From Whitmania pigra (lineage: Eukaryota; Annelida; Clitellata; Hirudinida; Haemopidae), in contig JAJTWR010000332.1 in the NCBI GenBank assembly GCA_021613335.1, positions 845,001 through 909,000 of the forward strand: a stretch of DNA of 64,000 nt, given 5' to 3'. A program made the translations under genes and the position numbers. The notes beneath the pieces were generated by a model. That model saw nothing but the letters and a program-made list of their open reading frames with translations, searched no databases and was not told the origin of the DNA. This document shows, one piece after another, positions 33,692 to 44,451 of this stretch. Each line of letters begins with the position of its first letter. Within the stretch, counting starts at the first letter, position 1.

Positions 33692-34829
33692 TGAAGTTAA
33701 GATTTTGTTTTAACGGATTTGTCAGTTTTTCGATTAGTGTAATTATTAAGTAAATGTTTGATTATAAAATAGAACTTTTTCTTGTAGAAAAATGGGAAAT
33801 TGTGAGTATATTTAAATTTTTGGACTGGAAATGTGTTTTGAGTTATTTATTTAGAAATGATTTTATATACTTTCATATTTAATTAATTAATTAATAGAGA
33901 TAAATGAAAATAGATTAAACCGTTAGAGGGAAAGTCTAACTAGTTGAACTGGAGAATGACAATCTTGCGAGGTCTGGGAGATGCTCTTGATGTAGTAGAT
34001 GATGTAAAGAAGAATCAAGAGATTAGAACCATTGAAAAATGATGTTTCTAAAAATGAAAGAAAGGAATTCGAGGAAGCTAGCAAAAAGTTTAGAGACGCA
34101 TATAGCAGTGCAATGCTGGTCATTTCAACCAACATGATTGGAGGTCTATGAGAAGGTGAGAACACTGAGGGATGCTGCAGAATTCTGGTCTGAATTTAAC
34201 TTATTTGAAGGGTTGAAAGAAGACAAGGCATATGACTTATGCGTGTCCTTTTTCAATTACAAGAAGAGTAGTGAGGATGATGTGGGAGCACAAAATTGAA
34301 GAATATTTGGAAGGAACTTTCCATGGAGCTGGAGAAAGAGGAGACGAGGGATCTTCTTTTGATGTGCGGAATAATTGGGACCATGCCAAGCTGTTATTTC
34401 TCTTTTGCTTCAGGTTGGAGATTGCTGGCTAAAGACCAAAGGAGCATTGAAGCATCAGTCAGTAAGAGGAAGTGCTTATTGGAACTCGTCAGAAGGGCAG
34501 TGAACTATACAGAATGTCTGTCATGCCTCTAAAATCTGAGAAGGCAAAAGCTGATCATGGATAAGATTAAAGTAGTGGGTTTTTAACAAAATGAGATGGT
34601 GTTGAATTTTTATGATATTTGTAAAAACTATGTTTTTTGTTAAAATTTTACTTCAACTATTTTCATCTTTGCATATAACGCGGTTTGCGCGGTTGTCTTT
34701 GTTTAGTTGAGTTGCTGTAAATAAAGCCTCAGCGTTTAACTATTAGTTCCAAAAGTATCGAGTGCGAGTTGTTCTCTTTGTTTGAGTTCTATTTATATTT
34801 ATATTACAGTTACATAAACTTGCAAAAAT

Positions 34830-35760
34830 ATACATTCTCAAGAGCTAATGAATCTGAACAAGAAGCTAATCAAATAAAAATAAAACTGATCAAAGAAGTA
34901 AAGAAAATGAACGTCAAAGACGAGAACCTGTTCAAATACGCAGATGAACAGAATCTTGAAAACATTATGGAGGGGAAAGCGAAAAGAAATAGAGTTTACA
35001 GAGATCGAAGAAGTAACGAAGATGAACAGGCAGAAGGCAGAAGAAATATCGAAATGTTGAATGAACAACGGGCGGCGGTTAACATGGTACTTGATTCACT
35101 ATATGGAACATTTCAAGGTCAGAGTATTGTGAGAGGAAAATAACATCAAGCTATTCCATTAGCATCAACTGAAATAGCAGAAACTCTATTATTAGATGGA
35201 AAACTGCACACTCGGTATTTAAAATACCGCATATCTTAAATGCCACATCAACGTGCAACGTCAAATCCATTACGCCAGGAGCAAAAGTAATACTGGACTA
35301 AAAATGAATATGGGATGAAACTCCAATGACGCACGTGCATGCCTTCCTCGAGGTGGATAGACTTCTCAAAGTTTTAACAAAATGTTCCGAACTTCAAGTT
35401 TTGCCTGTTATATTGAGAGGCTCACGATCTCTGACTGTTGCCAGGCGTTTGAAGAGACATCATATTTGGTCGGAACTAAATGTTATGAAACTCATTCGAA
35501 ACATGCAAGCTCTTGATAATGAGAGAGAATTTGCAGACTGGATTTTGGAAGTAGTGGCAAAAATGGAGATACAATCACATTGCCTCAACGTTGTTATTCA
35601 GAAATGCAAGTTCCAGTTGATCAGCTGTATGGGGATATAGGCCTCACAAACGATACTCCGTATCAGCTAAAAGGAAGAGCAATTCTCAGTGTTACTAATG
35701 AAGAATCATTTGAACTAAATTTTGTACAAGGATGTTTAAAATGTAAGAAATGAAATTATG
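34830..35760 (+). pseudogene. Degenerate Helitron helicase (Pif1-like)
   Basis: Pieces in several frames follow the order of the Helitron/Pif1 helicase: LNEQRAAVNMVLDSLYG (34843-35143 frame), then TRYLKYRIS and CNVKSITPGAKVILD-like segments near 35210-35300, THVHAFLEVDRLLKVL, VLPVILRGSR, KRHHIWSELNVMKLIRNMQA and REFADWILEV (35326-35640). The Walker A region (GGPGTGKT in intact proteins) is not found. Multiple stops and frameshifts make it non-functional. Terminal TC/CTAG ends of a Helitron were not located. Confidence 0.7.
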
Positions 35761-37029
35761 TTTTGAGAGATGTAAACTAAAACGCAAACCACATTAACTT
35801 TTGACATTATTTTATTCAAATAAAATATTATTTTAATCAGTTCTAGACTACAGTTCTATACTAACTGCAAGTATAATAATTGCACATTAAACTATTCAGG
35901 TTGTTAAATGCTTCAACTATTTTGCAGAAATACAAAATCAGCAGATTCTACATTGAACTTCGCAAGTCAAGAAAGTTAGTTATTTGCCTAGCAAGATATT
36001 TGTCAAAATGGATTATATTTTTCCAAATTTTTATATTTTTATTAGAATGTTTGTGTAATTCCAGAGACAAATACAATTAATACATTTACACAGGAGTCAA
36101 TAATTAGGGGGTTGAGGCTAACTAACAGTCGGGGTGCATGAGGCCAATTGGTCATCTGATGACCTTTTTGGCTTACCAATGATGAAGTTTACATATGCGG
36201 AACAAAACCATGAGAACTTCACATAACTTCCTGATAACTCGCTACTATAAGTTCAATATTTCTCAGTTTTACGCATAACTTTATTTAAGTGTCAAAATGA
36301 ATTTATTTGAGTGGTTTATCACGCGGACATTAGTCTCCTTAAACCACTATAAATAAATGTTACGTTGTGTCATGAACCGTCTTGTAAATTTTCAATATGT
36401 ATAATAAGGTGCCACTCAACAAAAACTCAAAATTTATATATTTTGCTCCTAATTTCAAGTAACTACACGTGAGCTGTCACCTCTTGGCCGCTTCGCCACT
36501 TTTGTAATGAAGGTGTAACTGAAGGCCTGGTTAACATTAACACGTGCTTCATCTGCTCTTCATAATGATTTGCTCATATTCTGTGAGTTAGAAAGCTACA
36601 AAAAATTCTAAAAAGAAGTTCTAGTCGCTTTAGCATTCTCTAACTCAAAAAAGGTCAAAAAAGGAATGGTTTAATTTAAGAGAAACATTTCCTATTGCAA
36701 GTGATAGAGAAACATTGCCATAACCTTGCAAATCCTAACAAGCCGAGTTATTGCTGCAGCGACAGAGTCGACAAGGATGTTAGACCCTACTTTTTCAGAA
36801 CTACCAGACACATAATAGACATCAATAGATGATAATAATAGACTTAAATCAAGGCATTTAAATTAAAATTAATGAGTTGAGCCGTTTATTTTTGATGAAA
36901 TTGTCGGTCAACAATTCAACCTAATCATTTAAAACTTTGTCAGCGTTGAAAATCGTGAGAACATTTTCTAACTAATAAAACATGAAAATTAATGATGGAT
37001 TTCTGATGGCATCATCCAACTCTAATTTA

Positions 37030-37430
37030 GAATTAAATTGTCTTCCAAATTCATAGTCACTCTTGACAACTTATTCCAAGCATTTTCAGTTGGATTGAGG
37101 TTGGTAGAGAGAGCTGGCCAACCTCGTAGCCTTCATGTTTTTCTTTTGTAAGTAGATCCTTGTCAGTTCGGATTTGTGGATTGGGGCAGTATCTTGCTGA
37201 AATACATAAGCAGCATAATAATTTCCCTCAATAAATGGCGGGAGATTATTTTCCAGCACTTTAATGTAATCTGCTGATTTTTGCTTTTCTTTTAGAAAGA
37301 CTAGTTCCATGAGTCTATCATGTGAAATTCCTGCCAAAATCATGACTGTTTCAGCTCCATGATTTCTGCCACAAAAAATGACTCTTCTAATCTGAAATCA
37401 TGCCAATAAAATCGAGGATCATTCAGTTAA
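37030..37430 (-). pseudogene. Tc1/mariner transposase fragment
   Basis: The minus-strand frame 37343-37086 reads MILAGISHDRLMELVFLKEK, YIKVLENNLPPFIEG, AAYVFQQDTAPIHKSELTR, which is the DDE core of Tc1/mariner transposases (the QQD-x-APIH block holds the second catalytic Asp). A shifted frame just downstream (37080-37030) gives NPTENAWNKLSR, the block around the third acidic residue (usually NPIENVW). Upstream, CGRNHGAETVMI extends it to about 37380. Only about a third of a transposase remains, so it is inactive. Confidence 0.75.
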
Positions 37431-38233
37431 TTAATAAAAACATATATGAACCTGTTGAACTTCTTAGCCGTCCTCGATCTTGAATATTTGGCTTTCGTGA
37501 AGGCTTCATTTTTCTTTCTCATCGGACAATGTTCTACTTCAAACTATCATTACTAAACCAATATATAAAAGTTCGTAAATGTCTCACGTTTATACTAGGT
37601 TTATCGGTTAATAATGCTAATTTTATAGTTAAACAAGACTGATAATTTTAATAGAAACATAAAAAGTGCTTTATTCAAAGTAATGTCCATTACTAGTTAT
37701 ACTTTTCGCTCATCTTTCAGGTAATTCATGTATACCATCCCAAAAAAATTTTTCTTTTTTGAGGCAAACCATTCAGAGACTCAATTTTCTACTTGTTATG
37801 TTCAGAAGTATGTTCTACACTTAAAATTTCATTCACAACCATTACAAATTTGCACTTTAGTATGTAAAGAACAGAATGGTAAAATGTTTTGAATTTTTTT
37901 AAAGCTTTAATTAAGGCTTCAAAAAAGAAAAAATTTAAAGCAGATTGCTTTAAGAATAAATCTTCGTTTTTTTTAACAATCAAATGGATCCTTCCTTCCC
38001 GACACTGATGACCGGAATGATTCTTGGTGTCAGACTCGCAGACCAGATCTTGTCTTTGTCGTCCTTGATCTTCTCCTTGTTCTTTTCGTATCTGGCAACT
38101 AGTTAACTAGCAATCACATGTGCCCGAAAAGATATGAAGAGACAAAGGAAAGAGTCTACCTATCAGCTATGAAAATCTAGTCTAACTTATCCTAACCTAC
38201 TCTTATTGTAAACTCTACTACTCCGTTAAGCCT

Positions 38234-38605
38234 CCAGAACAAAATGATTATCTTGCACTCAATTCTATTTGTTTATTCAGTAACAATGTTTCTTCAGGTG
38301 AAAACATTTCTAATAACGATATCATTGATGTAATTGATTCGCGAAGTAATGCGAATTTCATGACAGATGTTCATCAGGTATCGGATGATACTGATGACAA
38401 TGTCGAGTTTGCTTCAGAGCAAAATAAGTGTCTCACACTCAATCCTTTTTGTTCATTCGATAATGATGTTTCTTTGAGTGAAGACATGTCTGATAATAAC
38501 GTTTTTGCTGAAACTGATTCGTATACTGATGGCAATATCGATTGTGCTATAGAACAAAGTGAATGTCTAGATGAAAAAAGCATCTTCTTAGAGCAGATGT
38601 TTTAA
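38234..38605 (+). other. Open frame with three diverged internal repeats (PEQN/SEQN/IEQS)
   Basis: The frame continues upstream of the ATG at 38360 to at least 38234. It reads PEQNDYLALNSICLFSNNVS, later SEQNKCLTLNPFCSFDNDVS, later IEQSECLDEKS, so a roughly 55-residue acidic unit is repeated two to three times. It ends at 38605. There is no clear start, donor or family. It could be an exon of an unrecognised gene or a transposon remnant. Confidence 0.35.
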
Positions 38606-39117
38606 GTGAAAATTACACAAAAATGTAACAAATGGCAAAGCAGATACTTTAAGCGATAAAGTTTCACAAAGATACAGCAAATTACACGAAAATATAAATA
38701 TCTCGGTAAATACAAAGTTTCAAAGTAAGTTAAAAATCTGATCTGCTTCAATAACGCTTCTAAATTATTCTCATTTTTACTCTCTGTCAATATATGTATA
38801 ATCCAATTTTCATTTTGGATTATTTTTTAAAAAAGTAAATCAAAATAATATATTTTGCATTACTTTTGAACAAACTTCCTTATTTGTTATGACACAGAAA
38901 CACGGAGTTCGAAAATTGTCATTACCCTAATATATATTCCCAGTGGGGATGCGGCTGGTTGGGGTGTTCTCAAAATTTTGCAGGATGAACATAATTGCAA
39001 TTTCTTTACATTTGTTCTGTAGTGTAACTTGTACATCAATAATTTGGACGAATCTTTGCTTAAGTTGCATTTAACAACAGTCATGTCGATGATATTTGTA
39101 ACTAAATCCCACTTTAA

Positions 39118-40677
39118 AGATGCCACTCTGCAATAGAACTCGGCGCCAACAACAACGCAAAAAAGAAGAAGAAGAAGAAGAAAAAGAAAAAGAAGAAAAG
39201 CAAAACGCCACAAAACAGACGGCGTGTTTTTGTCACGCCGTGCAGCTATGGTGCCTGTTGTGGTGGATGTGGTGGTTGCGGTGGTGGTTGTGGTGGTTGT
39301 GCCCCGATTAACATGGGCTGTTGCGGAGGCGTCGGTGGTTTGTTTGGTGGCAGACAACCTGGCGAATGGGGTGGTGATGGAGGTAATGGTGGTGGTGGTG
39401 GTGGTAGAAGGCGCAGAAGAGGCAGAAGGAGCAGAGGTAGAAGTAGAATACAAAATGCCAACACGAACCACATTAATCCAAATCTCTTTCTGCCACAATG
39501 CCAAGGTATGCCAGGCTATCGATTCTCTGGAACCTGTTTCGAACCTGGCCCTTGCAGACCTTGCTGTAACTCCGGATGTAATTCTGGTGGTTGTAGGTCT
39601 GGGGGTTGTAAATCTGGTGGTTGTAAGTCTGGCGGTTGTAAGTCTGGTGGTTGTAAGTCTGGTGGTTGTAAGTCTGGTGGTTGTAATTCTGGTGGTTGTA
39701 AATCTGGTGGCTGTAAATCTGGTGGTTGTAAGTCTGGTGGTTGTAATTCTGGTGGTTGTAAATCTGGTGGTTGTAATTCTGGTGGTTGTAAATCTGGTGG
39801 TTGTAAATCTGGTGGTTGTAAATCCGGCGGCTGTAAATCTGGGGGTTGTAAATCTGGTGGTTGTAAATCCGGCGGCTGTAAATCTGGTGGTTGTAAATCC
39901 GGCGGTTGTAAATCCGGTTGCAAATCTGGCTGTAATAATGGTTGCAAGAGTGGTTCTAAATCTTGTTGTAAAAATGGTTGTAAGTCTAAATGTAATTCTG
40001 GATGTAAAACCGGCTGCAAACCTGGTTGTAAGTCTGCTTGTAATTCTTCCTGTAATTCTTGTTGCAAGCCTGCATGTAATTCTTGCGGCCAATGTGGTTG
40101 TAACTCTTGTTGTCAATGTGGTTGCCCTAGTCCGCGTGGTCCATGCTGTCAATCGCCATGCATGATGCCTCTTCCAATTCCATATCCAATGCCGTATATG
40201 CCAACGTGTCCACCACCTTGTCCACCACCTTGTCCGCCTCCTTGTCTGCCTCCTTGTCCACCACCTTGCTGTCGGCCATGTCGGCCATGTCGACCATGCC
40301 GGCCTTGCTGCGTGAAAAAGTCCAAGGAATTAGAAAAAAGCAAAGAAGAAAATGAGGAAGAAGAGAAAGAGCCAAAGGAAGAAGAATGCCCCCCATTTCT
40401 AAAGAAAAATATGGCTAAGCATCCGTCATATCTGCGTTATTCGCGTCCTATTCAGTCGCCTTGTCGGGTACAAAGAATGTTTGACAGAAAAATCTCGGGT
40501 AACTATAAGAGGCCACCATGCGATCCTTTCAACGATGACGAAGATTACGGACCACTGGGTTCTACCTGGGAGAAATGCGATGAATTGGGGACAGGAGTTG
40601 ATGACATGGTCTGCCGGTTGAATGAACTTCAAAAGCGTTTGGAAAGTTGCTGTTGTTGGCGTAGGAGGTGTCCATGA
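39118..40677 (+). CDS. Cys-Lys-Ser-Gly-Gly repeat protein G (function unknown)
   Basis: An unbroken frame runs from 39118 to the stop at 40677. The first ATG in it is 39313, but upstream codons already encode Lys-rich and Cys-Gly-rich sequence (CSYGACCGGCGGCGGGCGGC) like the rest, so the true start is probably in an upstream exon; acceptors at 39119 or 39136 are possible. About 22 tandem copies of a 5-residue unit, CKSGG (sometimes CNSGG), span 39580-39915, followed by irregular C-K/N-S-G units, a CPPPCPPP stretch, RPCRPCRPC, an acidic/Lys linker, and a C-terminal helix (MVCRLNELQKRLE) closing with CCCWRRRCP. Cys-Gly-x repeats recall insect Mst(3)CGP sperm-tail proteins, but this is resemblance by composition only. 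The 15-bp DNA repeat also creates long antisense open frames, which are artefacts. Confidence 0.7.
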   Translation, partial: RCHSAIELGANNNAKKKKKKKKKKKKKSKTPQNRRRVFVTPCSYGACCGGCGGCGGGCGGCAPINMGCCGGVGGLFGGRQPGEWGGDGGNGGGGGGRRRRRGRRSRGRSRIQNANTNHINPNLFLPQCQGMPGYRFSGTCFEPGPCRPCCNSGCNSGGCRSGGCKSGGCKSGGCKSGGCKSGGCKSGGCNSGGCKSGGCKSGGCKSGGCNSGGCKSGGCNSGGCKSGGCKSGGCKSGGCKSGGCKSGGCKSGGCKSGGCKSGGCKSGCKSGCNNGCKSGSKSCCKNGCKSKCNSGCKTGCKPGCKSACNSSCNSCCKPACNSCGQCGCNSCCQCGCPSPRGPCCQSPCMMPLPIPYPMPYMPTCPPPCPPPCPPPCLPPCPPPCCRPCRPCRPCRPCCVKKSKELEKSKEENEEEEKEPKEEECPPFLKKNMAKHPSYLRYSRPIQSPCRVQRMFDRKISGNYKRPPCDPFNDDEDYGPLGSTWEKCDELGTGVDDMVCRLNELQKRLESCCCWRRRCP

Positions 40678-42949
40678 CTTTAAAGTGTTTTCAATAATAA
40701 TTGTATTTTGCCTGAACATTTAGTAAAATCACTTGATAAACATCGCTGTGAAATGACAAAATATAACATCTGAAATATCTGCTGCTTTAATTGTTTTGGG
40801 GAATATGGTTTAAATGTCTGACCAGGAGTCGATCGGCGACAGGTCCCGCCAAATTTTAGACCTTGGAATATAGTAAATCATTAATAAGAAATTCAGACAT
40901 TTTAAAAAATGCAAATGTTCATTCTATATCATAATCTAAGTTATCATCTGTCATTTGGTGGAATAAAATCGTCAGTTATTAGTTGCAGAAGCTCTAACCA
41001 GCGGCTGGAGTCTAAACTCCTAGTGGAGCCGTGCCAAAGCGAAGGCCTTAGTCTACTGACGCCTGATCTTAATTCATAATAACTCATCATAATAAATAAA
41101 ATCGCCAAAAATCGTTGGGCAACGTTGTGGAATGACCCATTGCTCTTAAAATACTTACACGTAAGAAACAGTAATGTTTCCAAATTCCCTGGCAAAAGAC
41201 TCACCGCCTTTCTATGCATTGCGCATTTAGAACTTTCACTATCGTGTGGGCTGACGTTTGGACTTAGATGAACTCCAGGTTTGCCAAGACTGGCAACTCA
41301 TTAGGGTACACCTTCCAGAAGAAAAGGAGATACCGATATATTTTTTCTTCATGTAATCTTTTTCTATCTCTGCATTCTCAGATACAGGTAGTCATTTCAG
41401 CATTTTCAAAGGGGAAACCTTTAAAAATTGACCCTTTTCCTTCTATTCTACAGTTGGGGATGGGCAATAGCCAGTCAATTGGACCACAGGGGTTCGATGG
41501 GGATCCCCATTGAAATGCCACCCAAAGAATCTGAATTTATCTTTGATTGTGATTTGGGTTAATAACTAAAGATAATTAATGAGAGAGTAGTAAACATAAT
41601 TTTTGTGTAAATGAGTCTTGACATGGTGGAATTATGGCTAAATAACTGTAATAATCACTGAGGTTGCATGCATCATTGCAAATAGGTTTAAGAAGTCGAA
41701 CAATGCAGAAAGTTGTGCTTTCAATTCGTTAGAAAGTTTCTATCTTTGACATTCTAGAGTTAAGATACCACTCAACAAAAGTTGTAACAAAATTTGAAGA
41801 TTGTCTGGCGGCGAGTTCAAAGTACGATTGTACCAAAACGAAAAGTACCAAAGTTGGCAAGTAGCTGTCAACATCTAGAAATTGTTGAAACTCACAAAAA
41901 AATTGATCACTAGAAGTTCCTCCGAGAGAAAAACAAGTGCCGGCTCGAGACTTTTCTCTGGCCCCCCTTTCCATCTGTCATATTTAGATGATTCAGTTGC
42001 ACTATATGTGTTCTGAAAAATCAGGAATCATTTTAAAAGCTATTATAATATTACAAAGATCAATAAAACTGGAAAATTATCCTCACCGACGATGAAAATG
42101 TGGATGAAAAGAACGCCCGGAGAAATACTGGAGATTATAAAGTTGGACAATTAAATTGTCAATCAACTTGCACAATTCATTTTAATATGGATTTGTTTGA
42201 ATTTGAAAATAGAGAGAGTAAATTGAGAATCTCAGACACAAGTTAAGGTAGGTTCCTGGTAGCTTTCAAAGCCACAGGATTTGATAATTTGGGACATATA
42301 TGTTGGAACTCTGCAATAAATGGACTAATTGCGTATTATATAAAGTCAAATAAATTGATTTCAAGACGGCGATTTAAATTTTATTAATATAAATCATAAG
42401 TGGTCAATAGCTTTACCAGCTTTTCGGGTTATAGTAACTAGAAAAACTTAAACGTACATCTTAATCACAATTTGTGCATGTCCATATCATTAACTATTTA
42501 CAAATATATCTAAATCATTCATCGTCTGAATGCTCAGTTTCAAGAAGGCGTTATTATATAGAAAATATATAAAGAAAGAAAACTAATAAAATAGATCATT
42601 ATTATTATTATTATTAAAATATGGTTGCATTGTATACCTTTTTCTCGACAAGATTACAAACATTGTCAAAGTCTGAAATAACAGACTCAGTGCTGAGCTT
42701 AGTCAAGTTGTTCAGGCGATCTTGATCCATAGTGGACCTGAGGTATTTTGATGGACTTAAGCTGGTGCTAGACAATTCGTCGCGGACAATTTGTCGCAGG
42801 GCAACTACGGAGACAGTCCACACTGAAAGATAGTCAGTAATTAAACAACACGAATGTTCAAGTGGCAATCTGAAACAGTACTAAATTAACTCAAAAAAAG
42901 TCAACACTGCATCGACCTATACAGACTATCCGGAACTCCTGGAAATTTC

Positions 42950-43045
42950 CAGATTCTCTAGAACTGGAGATCTCTCGACTGTTGCCTTTACCGTCATTCG
43001 CAGGCACGCTACCCTCTGAGCCAATTTGCACCAAGCATCATGTTA
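42950..43045 (-). mobile_element. tRNA-derived SINE head, copy 1
   Basis: On the minus strand the sequence TTGGCTCAGAGGGTAGCGTG (43027-43008) resembles a tRNA 5' half with A box. The following cctgcgaatgacggtaaagg continues a match to copy 2 at 50763-50806. A degenerate B-box-like stretch may follow. It does not fold as a tRNA gene that I can support. Confidence 0.5.
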
Positions 43046-43466
43046 AGAATAGTGTCTGGGTTGGATCCTAGCGATTACCATGAAACCATTGATAGGTAGT
43101 ATTTCAAATCAAATGTAACGTAATTTTTGTATCAACTCTCCCACTTTATTTTTAAGCATGTTAAAATAAATATTTTCTTTTAGTCTGACTATTGATTTGC
43201 ATTTATGGATCTTTTAATTTGAAATATTTCTGTTGCGCCAATTGTCCGTTTTTTTTGCGACGAATTGCGACTTAAAGCTTGCTGAAGCTCATTTCTGCTG
43301 ATGCTACCGTGGCTGGTTTTGCATGGAGCATCTTCAAACTGACAATGAAGTCGGGAAACATACTTTCTAATCTAAAGCATTTGATAGGTCCCATCCACCC
43401 AACAGTTTTTTTTTACCAAAATTGTCATCGTGAACCATTGTTTTGTGATTCGTTTCCTGCATGAGG

Positions 43467-43587
43467 TCTTCACTGCTGATGTCCTTAGAATACTTCTCTG
43501 CTAGTTAAGCTACTTTGCGCATCAATATCTTCACTGCTGATGTCCTTAGAATACTTCTCTGCTAGTTAAGCTACTTTGCGCATCAAT
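43467..43587. repeat. Tandem duplication, about 60-bp unit
   Basis: Copies at 43467-43525 and 43528-43587 begin tcttcactgctgatgtcctt and end ctactttgcgcatcaat. They lie inside the hAT relic and appear identical. Confidence 0.85.
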
Positions 43588-44451
43588 TTCTCTTCTGACA
43601 ACTTTTGGTAGTTCCAAAGAAAGCTGAATGTGTCAGAAATCTGTTTTGTTGCACTGAAACGACTGCAAGCCCTCCAATAACATTATCCAATAGTACATAA
43701 AATGTGCTTTAGGAAGTGGGAATTCCGAAAGGAATTCATCTGCTTCGTTCATTTTATTCACATTTTTATCAGGCGCATCCTCATCATGGAATCTTTTTTT
43801 TCTGGCAGTGGTACTACTGTTTCTAAACAATTTTACTTATATCTACAGACTGGATGCAACAAGCTTAGCTTCATTCCACATTGCTTTCCAATTGTTTCAC
43901 AAAGCCACTAGTTTTGCAAGCAAGCTCTTTGTGTTTGCAACTTCAATATCTAAAGTCACCTTACTAGCTTGAATGACTTTGTTGCAGAAGTTAATAGGGA
44001 TCAGTATGCAGTAATTATAAAAATTTCATGCCTATTTGACCATTTCAATATTGAGTTCTAATGTTCATGGGCCCCCTAAATTTTTCTGGGCCCCTCTCGT
44101 GGGGCCTCATCACCAGTGGGAGATGCGACGGACCGTAACAAAGATACTGGATTAAATGTGGAACTCAATTTATTTGGGATCAGTCCTCATCATTCAAATT
44201 TAATGAAACATCTTATTTCACGATTTTTGGTTTGTTGATGACGCAATAAAATTCATGCTTAAGATATGAAAACACCAGAGTTCAATCTAGTTGTAAGCGA
44301 AATATCTCGTTTCTTTGAAATAACTTGTTCATTTTTGTGAAAATGCTTAAAAAAAAATTGCAAAAGAAGGTGCTTGGGACCCAGAGATTACATCTAATTA
44401 TCGGAATTTGTTGCAACATCTCCCACAAGTGTGACTGAGAATATCGGAAAG

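Larger units (their letters stand above)
32568..39117. other. Intergenic/intronic region with transposon relics
   Basis: About 6.5 kb. It contains a possible coding exon at 33543-33691, a degenerate Helitron helicase (34830-35760), a LINE-tail-like hairpin (about 36305-36365), a Tc1/mariner transposase fragment (37030-37430) and a frame with internal repeats at 38234-38605. The rest, including 32570-33540 and 33715-34830, shows nothing I can name. Confidence 0.5.
42600..43840 (-). pseudogene. Degenerate hAT transposase (ZMYM1-like)
   Basis: Reading 3'-ward on the minus strand: ARKKRFHDEDAPD and NEADEFLSEF (43830-43633), then after frame breaks LAEKYSKDISSEDLM and MVHDDNFG (about 43590-43430), and finally SPSKYLRSTMDQDRLNNLTK and STESVISDFDN (42790-42640). 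The last block is the hAT dimerisation region that usually reads LKxYLRSTMSQERLxxLAxLSIE. Stops, frameshifts and an internal 61-bp tandem duplication show it is dead. Confidence 0.7.
40678..44451. other. Intergenic region with hAT relic and SINE
   Basis: No intact gene. It contains a degenerate hAT transposase on the minus strand (42600-43840) with a tRNA-derived SINE copy nearby (42950-43045) and a (TTA)n tract at 42596-42616. Stretches 40680-42590 and 43920-44390 hold nothing else I can name; a GC-rich piece near 44068-44106 (gggccccc / tgggcccctc) may be the terminus of the hAT element. Confidence 0.5.

Noticed and set aside
38887..40152. 421-codon minus-strand frame of Thr/Arg repeats, and a 183-codon LQPPD-repeat frame
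   Set aside because: Both are antisense shadows of the 15-bp repeat of gene G; repeats with a period divisible by three stay open in several frames.
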